Source: Candidatus Hebobacterum abditum
Lineage (GTDB): Bacteria > Armatimonadota > Hebobacteria > Hebobacterales > Hebobacteraceae
NCBI GenBank assembly: GCA_029821875.1
Contig: JALGXW010000007.1
Coordinates: 1-64,000 of the forward strand
DNA: 64,000 nucleotides
Reading direction: 5' to 3'
The stretch's first letter is position 1. Every line of letters begins with the position of its first letter. A model generated the notes under the pieces. The model was not told the DNA's origin. It ran no database searches and worked only from the letters and a program-made list of their open reading frames with translations. A program made the translations under genes and the position numbers. Positions 50,108 to 59,388 of the stretch are shown piece by piece.

Positions 50108-50137
50108 AATATACCTCATTCGGCCGATCTGTGTCAA
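50108..50137 (-). promoter_or_regulatory. Sigma70-type promoter upstream of the ABC transporter operon
   Basis: On the minus strand TTGACA (50137-50132), an 18-nt spacer and TATATT (50113-50108) make one of the best promoters in the window. The predicted transcription start is near 50100, giving an RNA leader of about 355 nt before the ABC gene. Confidence 0.65.
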
Positions 50138-50210
50138 CCCCTGATGGTGGCCAGATTCGGCCCTGCCCCCGCCCACAGGACCTCCGCCGCATGCCCGCAC
50201 CAGACATGAC

Positions 50211-50239
50211 TCGGGCGGGCCACCCAGCGGCCCGCCCGA
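50211..50239 (-). terminator. Strong hairpin after ftsK
   Basis: TCGGGCGGGCC (50211-50221) and GGCCCGCCCGA (50229-50239) form a perfect 11-bp stem with a 7-nt loop, 35 nt past the ftsK stop. There is no T run in the direction of transcription, so termination strength is uncertain. It separates ftsK from the next promoter. Confidence 0.5.
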
Positions 50240-50273
50240 TCGCGTTTCCCCCTCGGCGCAACTGCCCGCCCTC

Positions 50274-52670
50274 CTACTCGTCCTCGTAGTCCTCCGGCTC
50301 TTCGGAGTCGTCGAAGTCTTCTTCTTCGTCCGCCTCTTCCTCGTCGTCAAGCTGGCCGGAGCGCGCCAGCTCTGCGATGCGGTCCGCCGGCGTCCCGTAG
50401 ACCTCCCTCGGCTTGCGCCCGTCGTGGGGGCCGACGTACCCCCGCTCCTCCATCATATCGATCAGTCGCGCGGCGCGGGTGTAGCCGAGCTTGAACTTCC
50501 GCTGAAGCATCGAGGCGGAGGCGTGCTTCGTGGCGAGCACGAAGTCCAGCGCCGTCTCGAACATCTCGTCCTCGACACCGTCCTCCTCGCCCTTGCTCAA
50601 CACTATCGAGCCGGCGCTCTCCAGCGCGCCCTTGGCGTAGTGCGGCTGCGCCTGCTTCTTGAGGAACTCCACCACCTCGTTGAGGTCGCGCTCGCTGATG
50701 TAGGCCCCCTGGAGCCGCACCGGCTTGCCGGTCGGCGCGTCGAGCGGAAGAAACAGCATGTCTCCCGATCCGACCAGCCTCTCCGCGCCGTTGATGTCGA
50801 GGATCGTCCGGGAGTCGACCTGTGAGGCCACCGCGAAGGCGATGCGGGAGGCGATGTTCGCCTTGATCGTTCCCGTGATGACGTTCACTGATGGCCGCTG
50901 TGTGGCGACCACGAGGTGGATGCCCGTCGCCCGTGCGAGCTGCGCGAGCCGGCAGATGGAGGTCTCGAACTCGGTCGCCGCCTGCATCATCAGGTCGGCC
51001 AGCTCGTCCACGACGATGACCAGGTAGTACATCGGGTCCATGTCGTCGTCCATCCGGGCGCGCTCGTTCCACCCCTTGATGTTGCGGGTGCCGACATCCG
51101 CGAACTGCGAGTAGCGCAGCTCCATCTCCCGGATCGCCCAACGCAGAAGCCCGGCTGACTCCTTCGCGTCGTGGGCCACCGGCGCGGCCAGGTGGGGAAT
51201 GCCCTCGAACAGGCTCAGCTCGACCCGCTTCGGGTCGATCAGCAGGAACTTGACTTCATCGGGCCTCGCCCGGAAAAGGATGGACGTAATCAGCGAGTTG
51301 AGGCTGACGCTCTTGCCGGAGTTCGTTGCACCTGCAATCAGCAGGTGCGGCATGGTGGCCAGGTCGGCCATCATGGGGGTGCCGGAGATGTCTCGGCCGA
51401 GCGCGAACGCGACTTTCGACTTCATCCGCTGCGCCGCCGGCGAGCCCATGATCTCCCGCAGGTGGACGAAGGTCACCTCGGGGTTGGGCACCTCGATACC
51501 GATGACGCCCTTGCCCGGCACCGGGGCCTCCACCCGGACGGCCAGCGCCTTGAGCGCGTAGGCGAGATCATCGGCCAGGTTGGTGATCTTGCTCACCCGC
51601 ACTCCGGGTGGCAGCATGATCTCGTACCGCGTGACCCGCGGGCCGCGCTCGACATCGACCACATGGGCATCGATGCCGTAGCTCCCCAGGGCCTCTTCGA
51701 GCGTATCGCGGCTGGCGAGCGCCTCCCGCTCCGCTTCCTCTGACGAGGGAGGCTCGGTGAGGAGATCAAGCCCCGGAAGCTCGAAGTTCGCGTACTCCGG
51801 ACTGGGCTCGCGGGACTCGTCCACCTCCGCCCCCGCACCCGAGTCGAGCAACTGCAGGCGCGGAGAACCACCCTTGGGGGCTGGCTCGTCCTGAGGCTCC
51901 TCCTCCTCGGCCTCGGAGGGGATCGGGTGAGGCGGCTCCACCTTGCGCCGCCTGCGGCGTGGCTGCTGCGGAGGTGGCAGGGGGGCCGGCCCGCGCACGC
52001 GTGGGATTGCCCACGCGCTCACGGACCATCCAGCCCTTGCCACAGAGCGGACCATCGATACGGCGGCACAGAACAGCCCCGCCAGCGCGCTCGTCGCAAC
52101 TCCTCCGATGAAGCGCATCACCCAGGCGCCCCCGGACATGAGGGTGACCAGCGGCGTGTCGCTGATATACCCGACGGCCCACAGCCCGGCCAGGGAAAGG
52201 ATCAAGATGCTGACGCCCGGTCCGAACAGCGGCCGAAGCATCTCCGCCACCAGCACCCCGAGCAGCCCGCCCGGCTCGGAGGCGAAGGCCCTCCCAAGGA
52301 CCCCACTGCTCGGAAGGGCCAGCTCCCAGATCGCCAGCATGAGCCACAGCAGAATCCCGAACCCCGCCGCGAGGCGGCCGAAATCCACCCTCTCCCAGCG
52401 GAGAACCATGACGGCCCCAAGGATCAGCAGGGCCACGGAGATCAGGAATGCGCCCACCCGTCCGGCCAGGTAGCTGAGCCCGTGGTAGAGGACGGGCGCG
52501 ACCAGGCCCGACTCTCGCGCCGCGCCCAGCAGCAGCACGATCCCGAGCGCGAAGAGCCCCAGCCCGATCACCTCGTACCGGAGGCGCCGCCGGGGCTCGA
52601 CCGCCTCGACCGCGAAACGCCTGGGCAGTCGCACTGCGCCGGCTGCCCCCATCTGCGAGCGATCTCTCAT
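50274..52670 (-). CDS. ftsK: DNA translocase FtsK/SpoIIIE
   Basis: FtsK pumps DNA at the division septum and helps to resolve chromosome dimers. The protein (798 residues) has four or five N-terminal membrane segments (about 30-190) and a Pro/Glu-rich linker. The motor contains 'GVIGIEVPNP', Walker A 'AGATNSGKS' (446-454), 'LLIDPKRVELSLFEGIPHL' and 'VVDELADLMM'. The C-terminal winged-helix gamma domain has 'ASASMLQRKFKLGYTRAARLIDMMEERGYVG' in outline. An acidic tail ends it. ATG 52670 has GAGAGG 9 nt upstream; the frame is open for 34 codons before it without homology. Confidence 0.95.
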   Translation of the reverse strand: MRDRSQMGAAGAVRLPRRFAVEAVEPRRRLRYEVIGLGLFALGIVLLLGAARESGLVAPVLYHGLSYLAGRVGAFLISVALLILGAVMVLRWERVDFGRLAAGFGILLWLMLAIWELALPSSGVLGRAFASEPGGLLGVLVAEMLRPLFGPGVSILILSLAGLWAVGYISDTPLVTLMSGGAWVMRFIGGVATSALAGLFCAAVSMVRSVARAGWSVSAWAIPRVRGPAPLPPPQQPRRRRRKVEPPHPIPSEAEEEEPQDEPAPKGGSPRLQLLDSGAGAEVDESREPSPEYANFELPGLDLLTEPPSSEEAEREALASRDTLEEALGSYGIDAHVVDVERGPRVTRYEIMLPPGVRVSKITNLADDLAYALKALAVRVEAPVPGKGVIGIEVPNPEVTFVHLREIMGSPAAQRMKSKVAFALGRDISGTPMMADLATMPHLLIAGATNSGKSVSLNSLITSILFRARPDEVKFLLIDPKRVELSLFEGIPHLAAPVAHDAKESAGLLRWAIREMELRYSQFADVGTRNIKGWNERARMDDDMDPMYYLVIVVDELADLMMQAATEFETSICRLAQLARATGIHLVVATQRPSVNVITGTIKANIASRIAFAVASQVDSRTILDINGAERLVGSGDMLFLPLDAPTGKPVRLQGAYISERDLNEVVEFLKKQAQPHYAKGALESAGSIVLSKGEEDGVEDEMFETALDFVLATKHASASMLQRKFKLGYTRAARLIDMMEERGYVGPHDGRKPREVYGTPADRIAELARSGQLDDEEEADEEEDFDDSEEPEDYEDE

Positions 52671-52863
52671 GTGCCCGAACCTCTCGTACCCTGCAATTGA
52701 ACGCTGGCTTGACGCGCCGCCGAGGCGACGACGACCGCCCGCGGGAAGGGGGCGCCCGCGAGTGCGCGGCACAGTGAGTTACCACGTCTGCGGCCGCGAG
52801 GACAAACGCCGAGGTGGGGGCATGGGCAGGAACCCCTCACAGCGGCTGCTGGCCGGGAGCAGG

Positions 52864-53991
52864 CTACACGATCTGCGGGAACAGCCCCGAGTTCAGCTTC
52901 GCGTGATAGTCCCGTGCCCTCGGGGCGTGGCCGCAGGTGTAGCAGCCGCATCCCTCGAGTTCATGCCCCAGCTTCGGCAACCTGAATGCCTCCCGGCGGA
53001 AGGCGCTATAGGCGGGGGAGAGCCAGATGTCTCTGAACTGCTTCTGTGTTGCGTCACCCACGACGCGCCGAGAGACACCGCACGGGTCGACCCCACCGTC
53101 GGCGAGGACGCGGCAGAAGAAGTGGGCAACATAGCACGGGGTTTGTCCGAAAACGCCCCTCGACCACTCCGCGCCCTGCGTGTAGCTCAGGTAGTGCCGG
53201 GCATTGGTCGTGAGACCCGCCTTATCGAGCATGGCCTGTGCGAGGTCCATCCGCAGACGCACTTCGCACTCCTCTTCCGGTGATAGAGCCAGCTCGCGGC
53301 TGGCTTCGTTGATCCCGAGCGGCGCGAACTCGACGTTGTTGAGCCCGAGTTGGATTGCCTCTTCTGCGATGTCCGTTATCTCGCTCCAGTTGTCCCTCTG
53401 CACGATGAACGAGACAGAGATGCCCGGCTTCGCCGCTTCACGCCGAGCGCGGCTTCCTCTCAGATACCTGAGCATCTGGACGATGCGAGAGCGTTCGCCC
53501 ACCGGCCCGGCGGTGATCCGACGGTGAGTCTCATCGGCAGCGGAGTTGAGGCTGACGTTGAGGGAGTCGAGGCCGATCTCGACGAACGCGTCGCACATCT
53601 CTGGGGTCAACCGACTCCCATTTGTGATCAACACGCAGTGAATCCCGGCGGCCTTGACGTACTGCAGCATCTCGAGCGCGTCGGGATGGAGAAGCGGCTC
53701 GCCAGTACCGCCAATGTCGAGCCGTTGTGTCCCCATCTCGCTGAACTGATCGATGAGGCGCTCGAAGCACTCCCTCGGCAGCACGTGGTTGCGGTGCTGC
53801 TTCGGGAGCCGGTTGGAGTGCGCCCAGCACATCCCACAGCGGTAGTTGCAGTGCTCCGTGATGCCGATCTGCACCCACGAAGGACCCGGCCTCAAGGCGA
53901 CCCCGGCTCGCAGCCGCCTGCCCATCAGCCGTCTGCGGGTCCCCCGCTTCAGTTGCCCCGCGACACGGAAGCCTACAGCGCCCAACCCCAT
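52864..53991 (-). CDS. Radical SAM protein with SPASM-like C-terminus
   Basis: The 375-residue protein has the radical SAM motif 'EHCNYRCGMCW' (CX3CX2C), 'DIGGTGEPLLHPDALEML', 'VLITNGSRLTPEM' and 'SLNVSLNSAADETHRRI'. The C-terminal region 'CYVAHFFCRVLADGGVDPCG', with 'CGCYTCGH' further on, probably binds one or two auxiliary Fe-S clusters. This layout is common in peptide-modifying and cofactor-maturing enzymes, but no precursor peptide is recognised next to it. ATG 53991 has GGGGGGA 7 nt upstream. The gene is divergent from the large glycosidase. Confidence 0.9.
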   Translation of the reverse strand: MGLGAVGFRVAGQLKRGTRRRLMGRRLRAGVALRPGPSWVQIGITEHCNYRCGMCWAHSNRLPKQHRNHVLPRECFERLIDQFSEMGTQRLDIGGTGEPLLHPDALEMLQYVKAAGIHCVLITNGSRLTPEMCDAFVEIGLDSLNVSLNSAADETHRRITAGPVGERSRIVQMLRYLRGSRARREAAKPGISVSFIVQRDNWSEITDIAEEAIQLGLNNVEFAPLGINEASRELALSPEEECEVRLRMDLAQAMLDKAGLTTNARHYLSYTQGAEWSRGVFGQTPCYVAHFFCRVLADGGVDPCGVSRRVVGDATQKQFRDIWLSPAYSAFRREAFRLPKLGHELEGCGCYTCGHAPRARDYHAKLNSGLFPQIV

Positions 53992-54249
53992 GGTCGTTCC
54001 CCCCTTGCTCCTGCGGCTCCCTCCCGCACCTCCTCGTGAGTCTCCGGGTGGTATGCCTGGGGGCGCTGCCGCAGTGGCATCCGGCATCTTCAAGTACCAC
54101 ATCCGCGGCCGGCCGGACAAAGCGCAGCGGCTGCGGACGGCGCACGGCCACTCAGGGTCGGTTACGGCGTCCGCAGCAGGGCTAGACGGCAGGAGACTCG
54201 TGCCACGTGTCTAAGGACTCTCGGCACGGCCGTATCGGAGGAGGAATCA

Positions 54250-57200
54250 GTGAGAAAGAGCCGAGGGCGGCGCGCCCAAGCGCCGCCTAAGTACGACATC
54301 GTCTACTCGCAGGACATCGCCACCCCCCATGTGAAGTGGGCCGAGCCCTACGCGGAAGGGCCCATCCGCGCCTTCATCATCTCCAGCGTACATGAGGGCC
54401 GAACCGTCGTCGAGCTGGGCCAGCGTATGTCGCTCGACGCCCGCGTTCTCAGCATCGACCCCCGCTGGGATGTGAACAAGTGGTGCATGGACCGCTATGC
54501 CGATTTCGATCCGCTCGCGCCCGGCGACTACAGCCGCGCCTATTCGGTACTCGAACCGGAGCTGGCCGCGAAGGCGAAGTACGACGTCATCGTCATGCAC
54601 AACATGCTCGGCTGGAACCACATGCCGGAGCGCATCCGCGACCTCATCTACCGGCGGGTCAAGCGTGGCGAGGGGCTCGTGCTCGTACACCCGCAGCTCG
54701 GGGAAAACCAGCGCGACAAGGGCCTGTGGGACCTCTCCCCTATCGTGTCCGTGCCGCCGACGCGGCTGAGTGCCGAGGGCGCGGGCATAAGCTCGGGCTA
54801 TCCCCACCCGCCCAAGGAGGCCGTCTCGGCCGAACCGTGGTCGAAGGCCGTCGACCACTACATCGTCAACGGCGTGCCCTTCGAGGCACTCCCCTACGGG
54901 CCGCTTCGACACTACATGTACCGGCTCGGAAAGGGCGCGACGGCCCTTACCACCGGCGCGAACGGCGCCCCGGTTGTCGCAGTGAAGCAGTTCGGCAAGG
55001 GCCGGGTCGTCGGCCTCGGCTACTACAACTACGCCCTCTTCCCCGAATTGGACCTTCGCCGCGGCCAGCTCGACGAGAGCTTCTGGGAGTATCTGTTCAG
55101 CCTCCTCATGCGCTCCATCATCTGGGCCGCCCGCAAGGAGCCGAGTCTTCGACTCGCCGACGTCGATGTGTCGGCGGCCCGCTTCGATCCGCCCAAGGTC
55201 GCCGACGGCGGGGCGACCATCCGGCTCCGCAGCGCCGGCCCCGCCAAGTCGGCGAAGGCCGAGGTCGCCTTCCGCAACGAACTGGGCGAGGTCGAGCGGA
55301 AGACAGCGCGCACGGTCCGCCTGGCCAAGGGCACGGCCGAGCTGCACGTCGGCCTGCCGGGCGCCTCACCAGCCGGTGGGCGGCACTTCGTGGACGTCAT
55401 GGTCAGCGTGGGTGGCAAGAAGTCTGATTGGGGCACGGCCTCCTATGAAGTCAGCCGCGAAGCGCGAGTCACGAAGGTCGTACTGGACGCGGACGCCGTT
55501 CCGGTCGGCGGCAGCATCTCTGGCCGGGCGCGCCTCGCGGGCAAGCCCAAGGGGATGACTCTAGTCTCGGAGCTCCGGGACCTCAGCGGGAGGCTGCTCG
55601 CCCGCCAGGAGAAGCAGATCCGGGCCGGCCGCGAGGTGAGCTTCCGGCTGCGCTGCCCCGATGCGTTGACGAACCGCGGCTGGGTGAAGTGCGCACTCCG
55701 CGACGCCGGCCGCCATGTGCACGAAGCGCAGGCCGAGCTGGCCCTCACTCCGCCGCGGCGCAAGTGGCAGGACTACGAGGTGATCCTGCCGTGGATGCAC
55801 GACGGCGTGTGGCCGTGGACCAACCTCGTCGAGGAACAGTTCCGCAGCTGCGGCATCACGAGCACCTCCGATACCCAGTACGGATTCCCGCTCACCGTTT
55901 CGATGCACCCGCCGGGGTTCGGCGTCTACTGGTATCGCCGGCACCCCTACCTCGAACGCAAGGACAACTACCGCAAGACCAGGGATCGCAAGTGGCTGGA
56001 GCGCGTGCCGTGCATCCACACCGACGAGTTTCGCCGCCCGGTGGCGCAGACGCTCCGCAAGGGCATCCCGCCCATCCTCAAGTACAGCCCCCTCGCCTAC
56101 TACGTCTCGGACGAGTCCTCCATCACCTGTTACGAGGATGCCCGCGACCTCTGCTGGAGCAAGGCCACGCTGGCCGAGTTCCGCAGGTGGCTGCGGCGGT
56201 GGTACCGCACCCTCGCTGCGCTCAACGCCGAGTGGGGCACCCGCTACCGGAGCTGGGATAGGGTCATGCCGGTGACCTATGACCAGGCCCAGAAGCGCGG
56301 CAACCCAGCGCCCTGGCTGGATCACCGGCTATTCATGAACACGACGCTGGCCGATGCGTTCAAGTACGCGATCGGCGTCGCGCAGAAAGTGGATCCCGAG
56401 GGCCTCGTCACCATCTCCGGCACTCAGCTTCCAGGCTCGCACAATGGCTGCGACTGGTCGAAGATCGACAGGATCGTCGAATACCTCCAGCCCTACTCCG
56501 GCGGCGGACAGGATGAGATGCACCGTTCCTTCAACCCCGACATGATCCTCACCGGCTTCACCGGCTACGCCATGTCCGGCCCGCCGCTGGAGTGGGAGAT
56601 CTGGCACCGCTTCCTCCACGGCCACCGCGGCGCCTCCATCTTCTGGGGTTACTCGATGATCGATCCCGACCTCACCCTCAACGCGCAGGGCCGCTCCCTC
56701 GGCAAGTGCTTCGGAGAGCTGCGCGGCGAGGGGCTCTCGCGGGCCATCTCCTGCCTGCGAAGGGAGCACGACAAGATCGCCATTCACTTCTCCATGGCCA
56801 GCGGCCACACGTGGTGGATTCAGGACGGGAAGCTCAAGCACAAGGACATGGAGTACGGCAGCAACACCTCCGCCGCCTTCCGCCGCTTCATCGGCAGCCG
56901 CGTCGGCTGGGGGCAGGTGTTCGAAGACCTCGGCTATCAGTACAACTACCTCCCCTACCGCGACCTGGAGAACGGCGGCCTCGCCAAGGGCGGCTACCGC
57001 GCGCTCGTGCTCCCCGGCTCCATCGCCGTCTCGGATCAAGAGGTCAAGGCGATCAGGCAGTTCGTCAAGCGCGGCGGCCTCGTCCTGGCCGACGAGATGC
57101 CCGGGCAGACAAGCGTGCACGGCAAGCCCCTGCCCGAACCTTCGCTCGCCGGCCTCTTCGCGGCCGGGAAGTATGGCCGCGGCCGCGCCGTTCTGCTCGG

Positions 57201-57903
57201 CCGCTGGCTCGACGACTACGAAGACAATCGGCTCAAGGCCAAGGCGAAGAAGCTCCGGCGCCAGATCGGGGAGGCGCTCGAAGCCTCTCGCCTCCGCCCG
57301 CGAGTCGAAGTGACGGCCGCGGGCGGCGGATTCCCGACTGCGGTGGAGCGGACGAGCTGGCGCGGCGGCCGGGTCGAGGCCCTCGCCCTGCTTAAGGAAC
57401 CCGCTGGCCGCTTCACCCAGAGCGCCGACCTCACCAACCGCTACGAGCCGATCCCCGGCATGAAGGCCTCCGAGCCGGTGCGCATCAAGCTGCCGCAGGA
57501 GGGCCACTGGTACGACGTTCGCTCGCACAAGTATCTCGGCCTTCGCAGCGAGATCAGGACCACGCTCAAGGAGGCCGACCCGAAGCTCTATGCGATGCTG
57601 CCCTACAAGGTGCAGGGCCTTTCGCTGTCTCTGAAGGGCGGACGCGCACTTGGAGAGACCGTGGCGTACGAGGCGAAGGTGCGTGCCGGAAGGGCCCGGC
57701 CGGTCCGCCACGTCCTCAAGGTGGCGGTGTTCGGCCCGGATGGCAAGAGGCACCCGCTCTACTCCGGCAACATCGATACCACCGCCGGCACGGCCAAGGG
57801 CTCCTTTCGCCTCGCGCTCAACGACCCGAAGGGCACATGGCGCATAGTCGTGACCGACGTCTTCTCCGGCAAGAAGGCAGAGAAGACGTGGAGGGTGCGC
57901 TGA
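54250..57903 (+). CDS. Very large GH42-like glycosidase with N-terminal amidotransferase-like domain
   Basis: The 1217-residue protein begins with an alpha/beta domain (about 15-285) like the glutamine-amidotransferase or trehalose-utilisation fold ('YDVIVMHNMLGWNHMPERI', 'GEGLVLVHPQLG', 'FGKGRVVGLGYYNYALFPE'). Two beta-sandwiches follow (about 295-505), then a GH42-type TIM barrel. There, 'YYVSDESSITCYEDARDLCW' puts E622 at the acid/base position, and 'AALNAEWGTRYRSW' and 'PLEWEIWHRFLHGHRGASIFWG' follow, with E781 or E783 as nucleophile candidates. A second amidotransferase-like domain and a beta-sandwich end it. No signal peptide is seen. GTG 54250 has GGAGG 5 nt upstream. The substrate is unknown. 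Confidence 0.8.
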   Translation: MRKSRGRRAQAPPKYDIVYSQDIATPHVKWAEPYAEGPIRAFIISSVHEGRTVVELGQRMSLDARVLSIDPRWDVNKWCMDRYADFDPLAPGDYSRAYSVLEPELAAKAKYDVIVMHNMLGWNHMPERIRDLIYRRVKRGEGLVLVHPQLGENQRDKGLWDLSPIVSVPPTRLSAEGAGISSGYPHPPKEAVSAEPWSKAVDHYIVNGVPFEALPYGPLRHYMYRLGKGATALTTGANGAPVVAVKQFGKGRVVGLGYYNYALFPELDLRRGQLDESFWEYLFSLLMRSIIWAARKEPSLRLADVDVSAARFDPPKVADGGATIRLRSAGPAKSAKAEVAFRNELGEVERKTARTVRLAKGTAELHVGLPGASPAGGRHFVDVMVSVGGKKSDWGTASYEVSREARVTKVVLDADAVPVGGSISGRARLAGKPKGMTLVSELRDLSGRLLARQEKQIRAGREVSFRLRCPDALTNRGWVKCALRDAGRHVHEAQAELALTPPRRKWQDYEVILPWMHDGVWPWTNLVEEQFRSCGITSTSDTQYGFPLTVSMHPPGFGVYWYRRHPYLERKDNYRKTRDRKWLERVPCIHTDEFRRPVAQTLRKGIPPILKYSPLAYYVSDESSITCYEDARDLCWSKATLAEFRRWLRRWYRTLAALNAEWGTRYRSWDRVMPVTYDQAQKRGNPAPWLDHRLFMNTTLADAFKYAIGVAQKVDPEGLVTISGTQLPGSHNGCDWSKIDRIVEYLQPYSGGGQDEMHRSFNPDMILTGFTGYAMSGPPLEWEIWHRFLHGHRGASIFWGYSMIDPDLTLNAQGRSLGKCFGELRGEGLSRAISCLRREHDKIAIHFSMASGHTWWIQDGKLKHKDMEYGSNTSAAFRRFIGSRVGWGQVFEDLGYQYNYLPYRDLENGGLAKGGYRALVLPGSIAVSDQEVKAIRQFVKRGGLVLADEMPGQTSVHGKPLPEPSLAGLFAAGKYGRGRAVLLGRWLDDYEDNRLKAKAKKLRRQIGEALEASRLRPRVEVTAAGGGFPTAVERTSWRGGRVEALALLKEPAGRFTQSADLTNRYEPIPGMKASEPVRIKLPQEGHWYDVRSHKYLGLRSEIRTTLKEADPKLYAMLPYKVQGLSLSLKGGRALGETVAYEAKVRAGRARPVRHVLKVAVFGPDGKRHPLYSGNIDTTAGTAKGSFRLALNDPKGTWRIVVTDVFSGKKAEKTWRVR

Positions 57904-57928
57904 CCCGCCCGGCCGGCCGAGCCCGCCG

Positions 57929-59347
57929 CTAGGAGCCGCCGGGCGCCACAACCTCGAGCTCGCTCAGGTTGTACCAGCCCTGGGCATCCCGCCCCTCGAT
58001 GGCGAGCCGCACCGCCGGCTCGCGAGTGAACGGATCGAGGAGGCCGACGGCCAGCCGGTATCTGCCCGGCTCGATGTCGGTTGGGATGGCGAGGTCTAAC
58101 CTCACGTCGTGGATGCCGGGAAGCCACTTCGTCACGTCAATGGGGTGAGCCGTGTCTTCGAGCATCGTCGGCTCGCCCCAGCCCCAGCCTCCCTTCCCAA
58201 TCGGCCGCAGTTGCCAGGCGACCACATAGCCGCGGTAGGGGGGTGCGACACCGATGTTGTCCCACTGGCATTGGAGAGGGAGCGCCTTACCCGCGGTGAC
58301 CCGCGCGGGGTGGGAGGCCGAGCGCAGCACCAAGCGGTAGCCGATCTTCCTCAGGAAATCCTCCACCGCACCCCACCAGCGCGGCGGGATGGGCGATGAC
58401 TTGTTGTTGAACACCGAGCAGTGCCAGCGCAGGGCCTCGCTGAAGACAAACTCGATGTCCCATCCCTCATCGGCCCAATGCTGCATGGTCCAGCAGGCCT
58501 CGAACACCACCGGCGCCTGCTTCCACGCCTCCCCCGCGCCGCCCGCGTCGATCTCCTGCTGATAGGCGTCGTTCATGTGGTTCCAGTCGGAGCTGAGGTC
58601 GCCGAGGCAGTCGGCGCGCCAGCCGGTTCCGTTCGCGACCGCGTATCCGAGCTCGTCCCCTCCGCCTATGAGCATTACCAGTGGGGTCTTCTCGAAGGCA
58701 TCGAGATACATGTCCACAAGCGCTTGCCGCACGTCGGGCGCCACGTCGACCTCGCGATCGCGGGTCAGGTAGACGAAGTAGAAGTGCCACTCTCCCCAGT
58801 GGCCAAGCGAGCGGATATCGACGTGGTCGATGTCCGGATGGCCGTCATAGCGCTTCCCGAACTCGCGCACGAGTCGACCCATGTACTCAACATAGAGAGG
58901 GTCGTTGTGGTCAGGCATCCAGTTTGTGGGGCCGGCCTCGGAGGCGTATTCGAAGCCCTCCGCGCCGAGGTCGCGGTACCACTGCGGCACGCCGCCGCGG
59001 CCGTTGGCCGGCATGAGGCGAATCGCCACCCGCTGGCCGCGTGCCCTCGCCTCCTCGATGACCTCGTCGATCACCTCCCAACGGTAGACCCCATTCTCCG
59101 GCTCGATCTTGTCCCAGTACCAGCCCCAGTAGGCGATGGTGGACTTCGGATAGCCGGCCACCTCCCCGTCAAGGCTGTTGCTCGTGGTTAACCCCATGCC
59201 TGGATTGTAGAGGACGTCATCGATCTCCCGCGGCCGCACCGTCACACGGTTGGCCTCGCCGCGGGACCCAGCCCTCGCGGGCTCAGTGGTCCAGAGACAG
59301 AGGGTGATCGTGGCCAGAACGGCGAGTCCCATGGTGCGCAGCGACAT
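57929..59347 (-). CDS. Secreted DUF4832-type glycosidase-like protein
   Basis: The 472-residue protein has a signal peptide ending about 'TEPARAGS'. Then come a TIM-barrel-like domain ('LYNPGMGLTTSNS', 'WGWYWDKIEPENGVYRWEVI', 'HVDIRSLGHWGEWHFY', 'VVFEACWTMQHWADEGW') and a C-terminal beta-sandwich ('LQCQWDNIGVAPPYRGYVVAW' in outline) typical of DUF4832. Activity is unproved; clan GH-A relatives suggest carbohydrate binding or hydrolysis. ATG 59347 has GGGGAGG 8 nt upstream. It lies 41 nt below an aldo/keto reductase gene and converges with the GH42-like gene, suggesting one saccharide-use locus. Confidence 0.82.
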   Translation of the reverse strand: MSLRTMGLAVLATITLCLWTTEPARAGSRGEANRVTVRPREIDDVLYNPGMGLTTSNSLDGEVAGYPKSTIAYWGWYWDKIEPENGVYRWEVIDEVIEEARARGQRVAIRLMPANGRGGVPQWYRDLGAEGFEYASEAGPTNWMPDHNDPLYVEYMGRLVREFGKRYDGHPDIDHVDIRSLGHWGEWHFYFVYLTRDREVDVAPDVRQALVDMYLDAFEKTPLVMLIGGGDELGYAVANGTGWRADCLGDLSSDWNHMNDAYQQEIDAGGAGEAWKQAPVVFEACWTMQHWADEGWDIEFVFSEALRWHCSVFNNKSSPIPPRWWGAVEDFLRKIGYRLVLRSASHPARVTAGKALPLQCQWDNIGVAPPYRGYVVAWQLRPIGKGGWGWGEPTMLEDTAHPIDVTKWLPGIHDVRLDLAIPTDIEPGRYRLAVGLLDPFTREPAVRLAIEGRDAQGWYNLSELEVVAPGGS

Positions 59348-59388
59348 CAGGATTACCTCCCCTCTACTTGATCGGTGCAGCGAGGACG

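Larger units (their letters stand above)
49745..50273. other. Intergenic region: leader of the ABC operon and ftsK terminator
   Basis: This 529-nt stretch holds no conventional gene. From high to low coordinates (the direction of transcription) it contains an 11-bp hairpin after ftsK (50211-50239), a sigma70-like promoter (50137-50108), a 7-codon frame with a strong ribosome site (49955-49932), and a very GC-rich stretch with hairpin potential (around 49860-49920). The ABC transporter start follows. I see no tRNA or known riboswitch. Confidence 0.6.

Noticed and set aside
53992-54249. Divergent gap between the radical SAM and GH42-like genes, searched for a small RiPP precursor gene
   Set aside because: No short frame with a ribosome site and a leader/core-like composition was seen, so no precursor peptide is claimed.
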